64,000 nt of DNA, from NCBI GenBank assembly GCA_039566865.1, contig CM076955.1:7690501-7754500 (forward strand). The letters run 5' to 3'. The translations under genes were made by a program, and so were the position numbers. The DNA comes from Aurelia coerulea. Lineage: Eukaryota > Cnidaria > Scyphozoa > Semaeostomeae > Ulmaridae. Below, piece by piece: positions 43,920-53,251 of this stretch (position 1 is the first letter of the stretch; each line of letters begins with the position of its first letter). A model generated the notes under the pieces. It saw only the letters and a program-made list of their open reading frames with translations, was not told where the DNA came from and made no database searches.

Positions 43920-44145
43920 ATAAACATGATTGAGACTTTTATTTCAGTGAGGAAATTGATGTAATTTAAATTGGTTTTACTTGCCATTATCTTCCACTCA
44001 TTGCGCTTTTCTTTTTTGTCGGAGCTTTCACCTCACCTCTTAGCCCTCTTCAGCGACTGATTAATTCGATTCTTCGATCAGATATCAGTTTCTAAACGTG
44101 TTCGAATTTCTATTTGACGAATGAACAATATGAACGTAACTATAA

Positions 44146-45254
44146 TCAAAATAAGTTGTTGTTGTTGCGTCTTGGGCGTGGGACATTTGTGTTTCCCCAT
44201 TCTTCTTTGGAATTTAAAGATGGTGCCATCTCACTGATGAAAATTGCCTCCGTCACCTGCCGCAGCATTGCATCGCCGGGACACGACGCTAGTTTTTCTA
44301 TCGAGAGTTCTTGCTTGATACCTCCATGCCTTTCTCTCATATGTTTGAATAACATCGAGTTCTTATCTTCCTTTTCATATCTGTTTATGTGCTCGTCTAT
44401 TCTCTCTCCCAAGCTTCGAGCTGACTCACCTATATATGCTTCCCTGCAGTTCTCCTCGTTCGATCCTACGCATGTTATCTTGTAAACAATGTCTCTAGAT
44501 TTGCAGTTCACTTTTGGGTTTAATTGGCATGTTCTACAGTCATCCTGTTTGCAGTCTTTCTCCTTCATTGGATTTGATCTCACAAGAGCTTGTTTTAGAG
44601 ACTGTCCAGCCCTTTCCACAACACAAATCTTCAATTCTGCTTCTTTTAGTGCTTTTTGGCATTGTTTCGCTAATTCGCTGTTTGGTGTTGCATCTACGAA
44701 AAGAACTGTTTCATATCCGCCTTTTGCGTACCACGTTTTCTTCTTTTCTGCCTTCTCTCTATCTCTCCTAGCACGCTCCCAAAACTTACTTCTGCACATA
44801 GGGCATTCTCCTTTTTTATGTTTTTCGATGATATTGTCAAGCTTGCTTTTGGCTTTTTTGTAAACTTGCACGCGTTGTTGTTGATTGTATCCTGAGTACT
44901 GAATTATTTGCATGAAATGCTGGATATGGTGCTTCCTTTCGTCATCTGGGCATTGGGAGGATACGTTTCTCATTATTCTAACCAGATCAGCCACTAGAAT
45001 ACTTGCTTTGGTTTGAGGTGAGAGTGCTGAGCTATTGTTTATAAGGTGCTTGCTTGACATTGGTTTCATGTAATGAGAGAAAAGGATTTTATTTTTATTT
45101 TCACTGTCAACCTGGACACTTTCAATCCATTGCTCAATATCCAAAATTGGCATTCTGTTGTTTGGGTGGTTCGAAGGATAGTCAATGGTTACTTTAATGC
45201 TTGGATGTATCTCATTGGCTATTTCTTGGATACGTTGCATTTGATAAAGTGACA
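44146..45254 (-). pseudogene. Penelope-like element, 5'-truncated: RT end plus GIY-YIG endonuclease
   Basis: An open frame of about 365 residues with no internal stop. The first ~150 residues match the end of a Penelope-like RT (PILDIEQWI, KILFSHYMKP, SSALSPQTKASILVADLVR, SGYNQQQRV). The linker has CPMCRSKFW and a C-rich block DCKQDDCRTC typical of these elements. Residues about 250-355 are a GIY-YIG nuclease: IVY at 256-258, AYIG at 273-276, R285 and H289 in ERIDEH, E336 in VTEAIFI and N348 in PSLN, so all expected catalytic positions are present. The C-terminus reads EEWGN then an N-run. The RT palm and all upstream parts are missing because the copy is truncated at about 45254, where a perfect snap-back hairpin forms the edge. 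It cannot move itself. The last few residues of the nominal N-terminus (MSLYQ) come from the hairpin loop. Confidence 0.9.
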
Positions 45255-45276
45255 ATGCAACGTATCCAAGAAATAG
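45219..45276. repeat. Perfect 22-bp snap-back hairpin at the 5' edge of the Penelope-like copy
   Basis: 45219-45240 (CTATTTCTTGGATACGTTGC plus AT) is repeated exactly in reverse at 45255-45276, with a 14-base loop. The left arm is element coding sequence (MQRIQEIA); the right arm is an inverted copy of it placed beyond the truncation point. Confidence 0.95.
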
Positions 45277-45301
45277 TATGAGCGAGCAGGGTGGGTGGGT
45301 G

Positions 45302-45428
45302 GTAGCGATTACTAGGACTCAATCGTGATCAGTTTACCCCCCCCCCCCCCGTGTCATGATGAAACTATGATAAATGTGACGCTGTAATATGCATTTAGAC
45401 TGATTACGATGAGTCCCAGTAATCGCTA
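45302..45428. mobile_element. 127-bp MITE with 30-bp TIR (TAGCGATTACT)
   Basis: TAGCGATTACTAGGACTCAA near 45302 is mirrored by GAGTCCCAGTAATCGCTA ending at 45428, and GTGATCAGT by ACTGATTAC. A C14 run sits in the middle. TACTGGGACTCAT occurs once more near 45468, suggesting related sequence beyond. Confidence 0.75.
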
Positions 45429-46526
45429 TCCAAAACGAGACTATTACGCCAGACCGAGACCGCTCTTACTGGGACTCATAATATTACGGCAATATTTTTG
45501 GACTGACTTTTTTCACTTTTGAACGCCCTTGGGAACGAGGCTGCTATACACAGTCATGTACAAAGTATACAACCAAATACAACGCCATTAGAATCTCTGC
45601 AAATTCGATTGATTGATGTTGACCAACGGAAACTCGAAGCTCAAAGCAGAGTTTGAAGGAGCTTGGCCGGACAAAACAAAGTCTTACGAACAAGAATACC
45701 ATGAAAACAGTTGGCGACAATATCAAATCTTGTACGTAGGTACTATTTTGCTGCTTTCGCTAAGCATTAACTGATTTATTGTGAAGTTTTCAAATCAATG
45801 TGTTTCATTTGAAAACTACAAATGTTTGTGCTTTTCTGCCTAGGCCCTTATCGAAACGAGGCAGTCATAGTCATTTCAAAATAATGGCGTTTGATTATGA
45901 GTCGTAGTTAGGAGCGTCCGGCAGTGTTTCAATAGCGATAACTACGACCATATCATCAGTCTAATATGCATTCATCAGTCAAATTATGATGGAATCATGG
46001 CCTCGAATCTCGAATCTCAAATCTCGTCCAATCCAAATGTTATCAGTTGTTCGATCGAATCGAAAGTTCCATCATATTTGCCGTCACCATAGTATTCCAC
46101 AAATCCCTCAATCTGATTGGTACTCTAGGGAGTCGAGAGTTTGAGCCTGAATAGGGTCAGGTTTTCAGAGTAGTAATACGAGTCTCTGCGATCGAAGCGC
46201 CATCATCAAATCAAAGAGCACAGGCAAGCAAGAGACTCCAGGTCATAAATTTACTAACACAGCACTTACAGTACTTATGCGAAATCCTGAATACCGTGTT
46301 TAGTATGACAACTATCAGAGTTTAGTTCACGAAAAATATGAAAAGATAGTTCCTCAGGAAGAAAATTTTATCTTTCCGAATTCGATTTCCAGATTTAAAT
46401 TTTATCCGGAAATATTAGGTAAGTTAGTTAAGCTGTTTGTGTACCTGCACGTATTGATTCTCAATACGTGCTTATCAATAGGATTGTTGCATGGGGAAAA
46501 GCTAACCATCTGAGCAAGCGCCTAAC
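45429..46526. other. Unassigned DNA
   Basis: Scattered words of the preceding MITE recur (AGCGATAACTACGACC, CATCAGTCTAATATGCATTC near 45945-45980). Repeated CGAATCTCRAATCTC near 46000. No gene recognised. Confidence 0.4.
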
Positions 46527-46685
46527 CACAGGGGGTCCAGTAATGTCAGTGAAGACTACTGTAGTTTTGGTTTCTTGGCTCCGTGGTTTTTGGTTCGTTC
46601 GTTCCTTGGTTCGTCATGAAAATAACAGCTGTGTAATTTGATAACGATTACATCATCCTTGTGTGCGGTCGGCCTGCTGTTGTTT
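46527..46685 (-). repeat. Interspersed repeat, copy 2 (inverted relative to 9817-9974)
   Basis: Reverse complement of 9817-9974 with few differences, from CACAGGGGGTCCAGTAATGT to CCTGCTGTTGTTT. Confidence 0.8.
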
Positions 46686-46794
46686 CATTTGTCATGTGAG
46701 AGCTCTTCTCTCATTGGCTGCCGTTTGAAATCGAGGGCTTTTCAAATCCTGCGCCTCGTAACGGTAACTTGTATGTAACAATAGGAATCCACCC

Positions 46795-48033
46795 CAGGGA
46801 CCGCGGAGCATGATTTCGATTGGGGGGGCTAAAAAGTAGGGAGAAAATCTGACAGGGTCTGGGGGCGAAGCCCCCAGAAAAACTTTCCTGACCACGCCCT
46901 CTACTTTGGCTATAAATGCGACCAACGTCCTTTACATGCCAAGAAACGCCCGGGAAAAGATATTCATTTGCAGCATATTTAATCACTAAATCCTGCTGTA
47001 AATCGCCATAAAAATGGAAAATAGTTTGCAGTCTATAGTACGTCTAACATTTGATAGCGAAGGCTCGGGGACCACACGCAGCATCTTTTGGTATAAAGGA
47101 AAAGGCCTAAAGGAACGCTATGCTTTAGTCTTATGTCGAAGTTAAATATCTCTTGGAATTATTTCAGTTAAGAAATAGATAATACGGTAATATAACATAA
47201 CGCTGTCATACTTTCAGAGTTAAGCATTTTAAACATAACAGAACCTAAAAACGCGAACATTGTTTATTCTGAGTAAGTTTGTATCATCAATGAATCAACA
47301 TTTTAATGAAATTTCCTAAAATTTCGTATCCTGTTCTCATTTCTATTGATGAAAATAGTTGCAACTACGATATTGTTTATTCTGTCTGTCCTTTGTTTGT
47401 GATTGTGAAGAATTGCTAAGTTGTTGAACCTTTTTTGGGACATTCTTGAGCGAAGCCAAGTTTTTAGACGCCTTGCTAAAGAGAATAATCGCTCACCAGT
47501 TGCACTTGTTGCAGGATTGACACTCAGCAGTTTAAAAATTTGGACAATTTCACTTATTAGCAATCTTTGAGCAACTGGAATTTGTTTCAAAAACATCCAG
47601 ATATCATGAAAGCAATCTATCTTCACATCTTTCACTAAAAGTTTGAATATTTCAAGCTGTGGTAACAAAAGTGAAAGTTTTACGTCGTCGGCATAATTCT
47701 CCTCGACGTATTTCATTTCAGACGAAACATCGCTTGCATTAACGAAGTTAACGAGAAGAGATTCTAGATTCTTGGAAGACATAAAGCTGGGCTGGTTGAA
47801 CCTCTCATTGATTGCTTCAACAATGACATCCAATGCCTCAAAAGTTCTTATTTTTCATGAAGCCAAAGTGGCCACCTACTCTTTCTGAATCATATTTGCA
47901 CACACCGTTTCACGTTTCAAAAGAAGTTGCTGAGCTCATTTTAACATAATTTCTAGAAATCGAAAAACTATATCTTGAAAATTATTGGGGGGGCTAAAGC
48001 CCCCCCAGCCCCCCCGCGGCTCCGCGGTCCCTG
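46795..48033. mobile_element. hAT transposon remnant, 1239 bp, perfect 8-bp TSD
   Basis: CAGGGACCGCGGAGC at the left end mirrors GCTCCGCGGTCCCTG at the right, and ATCCACCC lies on both sides (46787-46794 and 48034-48041). Subterminal GGGGGGGCTAAA and a CTGGGGGCGAAGCCCCCAG hairpin (46859-46877) follow. The minus strand keeps the end of a transposase gene at 47303-47833; most of it is deleted. The insertion fell into a TCCACCCCCCATGTGGA palindromic site. Confidence 0.95.
47303..47850 (-). pseudogene. hAT transposase, C-terminal dimerisation region
   Basis: About 180 residues remain, ending at a stop at 47303-47305. The hallmark hAT C-terminal dimerisation motif is at residues about 104-147 of the ATG-less frame: PATSATGERLFSLARRLKT, then LRSRMSQKRFNNLAILHNHK. 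It helps hAT transposases pair and belongs to the RNase H-like catalytic fold. Upstream, the frame has no ATG and meets a TGA near 47850. The zinc finger and the catalytic Asp/Glu region are gone, so it is an internal-deletion derivative. ZMYM1-like hAT families end in a similar way. Confidence 0.88.
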
Positions 48034-48164
48034 ATCCACCCCCCATGTGGATTAGGGTTAAACCCTATTTGCACTTGGCCATCCTTTAGTTTGGTTATTC
48101 TATACTGGGGGCATTTTTCGCCCTCTCTTTTTGTTCCAAATTATAAGAAATTTAACAATAAAAA

Positions 48165-49047
48165 CCCTATTCTACATGGGGGGCAAAAAAGGCCCCCCCA
48201 ACCATACTTCCTGTAATTACTCTTAAACTAAGCATGATAAAACACTGGAACTTGGGTGAATTTTAATCAAATTCAATATTGCATCAAATTAACAATAGTT
48301 CATTGTTATATAATTGGTCACGTGACTATGACATGCCCATATTTGGTAACAGGTCTCTCAGAAAATCAGTAAAACATACATAACTTTTTTCTTACACATC
48401 TGATTTCAAAGCAATTGGTACCAATCAGTTCGTCTTGAAGTCTACTTTCATTTGATATATAAATATTTTGTATTTTGCTGATATCAGCGAAATCTAAGAT
48501 CTATGACGTCATACTTATATATGACGTCATATTTATAATAAACATATGAAATAATGAGTGTTTTATGATCAAAATTGACTAATTAACAATTCAAGATTCA
48601 TTTCATATCGTTTTTATTACTAACAACGTATTGAAAATGCCAATAAAGCATCAATTAATTTGATTAGGTATCAACTGTGACTTTGATTGACAGTTGTGAT
48701 AACAATAGAATTCCAAAAATAGAATTTATGACAGTTTTCATTAAGAATTATCAACATGTATCATATTTATAACTTTAAAGTTATTTATTAATGATTTTTG
48801 GTTGAAAATATTACGTTTTTAGGAGGAGAGCCAAAATCAGCAAATTTTCATTGTTTTGCGTTGCCTAGCAACGGATCATGTGACTAATTAGCATATGATG
48901 CTATTTTTAAAATCATAATTGCTTGGTAATCATGTGTACCAAGTTGCGTTGCCATAGGCACTACGGTTGCTTAGAAAATCTGTGTAGGGGTCTTTTTAGC
49001 CCCCCCCCATGAGAAAGTGGTGCTTGAATTACCCATGTATAATAGGG
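48165..49047. mobile_element. piggyBac-like TTAA element, third family, 883 bp
   Basis: CCCTATTCTACATGGG at 48165-48180 and, mirrored at the right end, CCCTATTATACATGGG (15 of 16 bases). TTAA is intact on the right (49048-49051) and decayed on the left. GGCAAAAAAGGCC and TTTTTAGCCCCCCCCC form the inner hairpins. It contains GTCACGTGAC (48317) and two TGACGTCA sites (48504, 48522). No transposase. Confidence 0.82.
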
Positions 49048-49051
49048 TTAA

Positions 49052-49982
49052 CTGATTATTCTTTGGAAAATTGGCGTTTCAAATGTAACGATAACAATTA
49101 ATTAGTCACGTAATTCATTGCTAGACAACAACAAAGAAAAATTGGCAAATTTATACCTTCTAAACAAGAAAAATACTATTTTCTGCATGTTTTTTCCGCT
49201 CAACTGATTTTCTCCAAACTTGTTTCCAATGGTAGAAAAATGTCATTTAGTTAAAGTTACTCCAGGGTTATTGACTTGTTTTGAGATTTTACTAAGTAAG
49301 TTGGGAATCCTTTAGACAAAACAAAATGAACTCTGCACTTCTAGCATTAAAAATATAAGAAACATGTAAGAAATTTTTAGTAGCAAAATGGCCTAAACAT
49401 TTAAGAAACTGTCTACCAGCCCCGGCCTTAGTTTCTTATAAAAAATGAGAGTAGACATCTTTAGCATGATTAGCTGTGAATTAGCTTTTTGTTTCATGTC
49501 ATGAGTTTCTTCGAAGTTTTTTTAAGACTCGTCCTTATATGTAGTAACATAGTCCTGGAAACAAACATTGAAAGTGCACAACGCGTCAAATCTGTGCACC
49601 TTCGGAGGTCCGGGCTCTAGCAAAATCTTTATCAAAGAGCTAGAACAATAGCTGATTGTTCGCTTCAAGACTATCTCTCTCCTGTGACTATGGTAGTAAA
49701 TATGGACTTAGAATGAATCAAATCAATAAGATGAAGCAAACTAAGGAAATGTTTTTATATTGTAAACTTGTTTATAAGATTAATGACGTCATAAATATGA
49801 AAGATGTCAAAGATATCAAAGTTTGCTAGTGTCAGGAACTATGAATGCATATACCAGTATATATTTATCAAATGAAAGTACTCCTCAAAAACAATCGAAT
49901 GGTGCATGAGCAATCGGACAAACGAGACCAAATCTCTGGACGTTTTGAGCTATTTCTGTTGACCATTCTCCCAATATATTAT
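49052..49982. other. Unassigned, with AAGAAACT-family words
   Basis: ATTTAAGAAACTGTCTACCA and TAGTTTCTTATAAAAAATG near 49398-49446 look like a fragment of the AAGAAACT family. TGACGTCA at 49784. No gene recognised. Confidence 0.45.
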
Positions 49983-50115
49983 CGAGGCCCCCTAAGGGAT
50001 CTCGGGCTCCGAGTCTCCGGGGCATATTTCTATGGGCTCCGGGCTCCCAAAGGCAAAATTGTCGTGCTCCAGGGCTCCATTGCAGACTTTTCAGGGCTCC
50101 AGGGCTCCACTTCTT
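49983..50115 (+). repeat. GGGCTCC minisatellite, cluster 1
   Basis: GGGCTCC occurs about seven times, in a loose unit of roughly 30 bp (AGGGCTCCAGGGCTCCATTG). The left edge GAGGCCCCCTAAGGG is mirrored by CCCTTTGGGGGCCTC at the edge of cluster 2 (53575-53701). Confidence 0.7.
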
Positions 50116-50266
50116 AAAATTAGTCAAAAAATGATTTCGTCAGTTTTAGCAAGCCGCGTAGTGCCAGACTGCACTCGTTGTTTCTTGAGCGAGAAAGTGC
50201 AGTTTGTGGTTTAAACTGGATATGCGCAACTAAAACTGATAACAAGCACGAGTCCCCTAGAAAATA

Positions 50267-50858
50267 CCAGATGTCTCAAAAATGTATACAAATTTGGTTG
50301 ACTCCGAATTTAGCTTTAACCAATGGCTAATCACTCTCAAAATGTTTCTCGATAGTTACCTTTAACGTAGATACCTCGTTTGTTGGTATTGGTGCTTCTT
50401 GAAAGCTCAAATTTGGGTGCACTTGCCAAGCCAAAGCTTTTGCCTTTTGGCCTAACCAAATTCCTGAAGCACATCGAAATCAAGATCGAAATTAAGAACT
50501 GAAATTAATGAAAAATTAAGAGACTTTCCAATAGGTGACTGGGGGGGGGTGACTTCTGGAAAACAGAATAAGACAAGATCCAACATTGTTCAAATTTCAT
50601 CAAGGCTATCGTTGATTTATACGCTGTGCCTTAAGAAATTGCCTAGGCCAAAAGGCTAAAGCTCTGGTTTGGAGGAAGAGGCAAATTTGAGCTTTCAAGA
50701 TTAACTTGTCTGCTCTCAAAGCACCAATACCAACAAACAAGGTATCTATATTCAAGTTAACTATCAAGAAACATCTTTAGAGTGATTATACATTGATTAA
50801 AGGTAAATTCACAGCGCTGGATTCAATCAAATCCGTATACATTTTTTGGGACACCCGG
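50267..50858. mobile_element. Foldback TA element, copy 2 (592 bp)
   Basis: TA flanks at 50265-50266 and 50859-50860. Ends CCAGATGTCTCAAAAATGTA and ATACATTTTTTGGGACACCC. The two halves mirror each other (GTTGGTATTGGTGC against GCACCAATACCAAC; AGCTCAAATTTG against CAAATTTGAGCT). Same family as 19555-20092. TA target use fits Tc1/mariner-type mobilisation. No transposase. Confidence 0.85.
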
Positions 50859-51109
50859 TACTTTGGGTTATCTTGGTATTGTTTTTGAGCTTTTGAGCTT
50901 TTGGGGTTAATGCATCTTGTGAAAAACGGGAAGACCACTCTATCGATGATGGCATCTTATTCTTTCATCTGCTGAAACCAATAAGTTCCTTCATACAACT
51001 GTAAGAGAAGCTCAAGAGTAGTCAAGTTTTCGTGGGCAACTATGTGGTCCACAAGGCACGATGTCTTCTCAATTACCTCATTTATAAGACTATTAAACCA
51101 TCCATTTTA
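50859..51109. other. Short unassigned spacer
   Basis: Nothing recognised. Confidence 0.4.
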
Positions 51110-51318
51110 GCACTGTTAATTATAGAATCAGGGGATGCCTTCTACGCTAAATTAAAAGATATCTCTTTGACAAATTTTTCTCACGCTCTGACTTATAGAA
51201 TGACTGCCACTGTCACAAAATTATAAAAGTTTCCTTATCGCTTATGGCAAGTATGACATTAAGTGATGCATTCTGAGCCAAAGTAAGGGGCTTTCTGAGC
51301 CAAAGTAAGGGGCTATGA
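51110..51318. repeat. 125-bp satellite family, locus 2 (about 1.5 units)
   Basis: GAATCAGGGGATGCCTTCTA, CACGCTCTGACTTATAGAAT and ACATTAAGTGATGCATTCTG correspond to a diverged unit of the array at 52495-53155, same orientation. It ends with GAGCCAAAGTAAGGGGCT twice (22 bp apart) and runs directly into the LINE fragment. Confidence 0.7.
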
Positions 51319-51321
51319 TTC

Positions 51322-52056
51322 AAATGTCACTTAATGATTTTTGGTGCAAAAGGGAGTACTGAAACAACAATCAAAATAGGCGAGGCCTATGTGAAAGAAA
51401 GTTCAGAGGAAAATCTTCTCGGTATAACCTTTGATAAATCACTTTCTTTCAAGCAACACGTCAAGACTGTTTGCAAAAAGGCCAGCCAAAAACTCCACGC
51501 TCTTGCTCGAATTTCACGATACATGGACACTGAAAAACTGCAGCAGTTAATGAGGGCGTTCGTTTTGTCCCATTTCAGCTACTGTCCTCTTGTTTGGATG
51601 TTCTATGATAGAGCTTTGAATCATAGAATAAGTCATATTCAAGAAAGGGCATTACTCATTGCATATAAAGATTACGAGAATGATTTCGGTTTTCTCCTGG
51701 AGCAATCTAAATCGGTGCCAATCCATGTAAGAAACCTACAGTTGCTCATGACTGAAATTTATAAAACAAAATGCGGTCTGAATCCACCATTCATGAAGGA
51801 TATTTTCATGCAACGAAATATTAGGTACTGCCTAAGGCATGGTAATGACGCTCAACTGCCAAAAGTACGAACTACGGCCTTTGGAGTTGAGTCCATTACT
51901 TACCTTGGAAATAAACTGTGGCAGCATTTGCCGCAAGAACTAACACAATTAAACAGCCTTCCTATGTTCAAGAAACGAATTAGATGTTGGAATGGTGGAA
52001 CATGCAACTGTAGGCTTTGCAAAGTATATATCCCGCAAGTTGGGTTTCTAACATGA
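51322..52056 (+). pseudogene. LINE reverse transcriptase, C-terminal part, intact frame
   Basis: The frame opens with CHLMIFGAKG (the usual DKCHL region after the RT palm) and continues NLLGITFDKSLSF, VKTVCKKASQKLHALARIS and SHFSYCPLVWMF. It ends WNGGTCNCRLCKVYIPQVGF, a Cys-containing C-terminus known from one APE-type LINE group in invertebrates. The 235 residues have no stops, so this is a fairly recent 5'-truncated copy. The palm with YADD and the endonuclease are missing. The 3' UTR runs to an (AAT)n tail at 52191-52214. Confidence 0.88.
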
Positions 52057-52190
52057 TAGATTTTAACTGTGATTTGTCCTGTAATATATATTAATTTTAG
52101 TTTTATTGTAAATTATGTATATTGTAAATAGTAGGCCTTAATTAGCTGCAATTTAGCTATTCATTTTTTAGCCTACTTTAAATAGATATT

Positions 52191-52214
52191 TAATAATAAT
52201 AATAATAATAATAA
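52191..52214 (+). repeat. (AAT)n tail of the LINE copy
   Basis: About eight AAT units close the 3' UTR, as microsatellite tails do in several LINE groups. Confidence 0.75.
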
Positions 52215-52327
52215 AAGGGGCTTGGTCCCAAAATTTTCCTGTGGGCAAAACCTCATGTCAATGCCCCTTACTTAATTTACCCTGGCCACACCACTCCCTT
52301 GGAGGTCTGAAAGTAGATTGTTTGCGA

Positions 52328-53243
52328 CAGTGGCGTGGCCACGGGGAGGGGGTATGTGGGGCAATTGCCCCCCCCCCAACTTTCGTCAAAAGAAGGTCCT
52401 CGAAATTCCTCTAAAACCGAGGAGAAAATAGCTGGATATAGGTTGAGTAAGAAATAAGAATTTTCCGAGAAAGTAAAATCTTCCATTTTAGCACTGGCAA
52501 GCGTGATATTGGGAGATGCATTCTAAGCCAAAGTAAAAGATCTTTTTTCAAAAATTTTCCTCGTGCTCTGATTCATAGGATAACTGTTCACAAAACTATC
52601 AAAGTTTTCTTGTCGCTAATGACAAGCATGATATTGGGAGATGCATTCTACGCCAAAGTAAAAGATCTTTTTTCAAAAATTTTCCTCGTGCTCTGATTCA
52701 TAGGATAACTGTTCACAAAACTATCAAAGGTTTCTTGTCGCTAATGGCAAGCATGATATTGGGAGATGCATTCTAAGCCAAAGTAAAAGATCTTTTTTCA
52801 AAAATTTTCCTCGTGCTCTGATTCATAGGATAACTGTTCACAAAACTATCAAAGTTTTCTTGCTGCTAATGGCCAGCATGATATTGGGGGATGCATTCTA
52901 AGCCAAAGTAAAAGATCTTTTTTCAAAAATTTTCCTCTTGCTCTGATACGGTTTACAAAACTATAAAAGTTTTCTCTTCGCTAATGGCAAGCATGATATT
53001 CGGAGATGCATTCTAAGCCAAACTAAAAGATCTTTTTTCAAAAATTTTCCTCGTGCTCTGATTCATAGGATAACTGTTCACAAAACTATCAAAGTTTTCT
53101 TGTTGCTAATGGCAAGCATGATATTGGGGGATGCATTCTAAGCCAAAGTAAAGGGTGTGGCCCCAAAATTTTTCCTGGGGGCTTTGCCCCCAGATCACCT
53201 CGTTTCACTCCCCTCCATCTAACTTACCCTGGCCATGCCACTG
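52328..53243. mobile_element. hAT-like element packed with 125-bp repeats, 916 bp
   Basis: Left end CAGTGGCGTGGCCACGGGG, right end ACCCTGGCCATGCCACTG. Flanks GTTTGCGA (52320-52327) and GTTTTCGA (53244-53251) agree at 7 of 8 bases. Between short end segments (with a CCTGGGGGCTTTGCCCCCAG hairpin at 53178-53197) the body is a six-unit tandem array. No transposase. Confidence 0.85.
52495..53155 (+). repeat. Tandem array, six units of 125 bp
   Basis: GATATTSGGRGATGCATTCT starts at 52505, 52630, 52755, 52880, 52995 and 53120, giving periods of 125, 125, 125, 115 and 125. Each unit reads on through CCAAAGTAAAAGATC, TTTTCAAAAATTTTCCTCGT, CATAGGATAACTGTTCACAA and CTAATGGCAAGC. Units differ by only a few bases except the fourth, which has a 10-bp loss. 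Related units lie at 17205, 51110 and 57775. Confidence 0.95.
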
Positions 53244-53251
53244 GTTTTCGA

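Noticed and set aside
44020..44080. CTGAAGA...GAAA pattern downstream of the Penelope-like frame, resembling part of a hammerhead ribozyme core
   Set aside because: The sequence between the two core pieces does not form stem II and no cleavage-site stem was found, so no ribozyme is claimed.
44489..44863. 124-codon plus-strand frame
   Set aside because: Antisense shadow of the Penelope-like coding frame.
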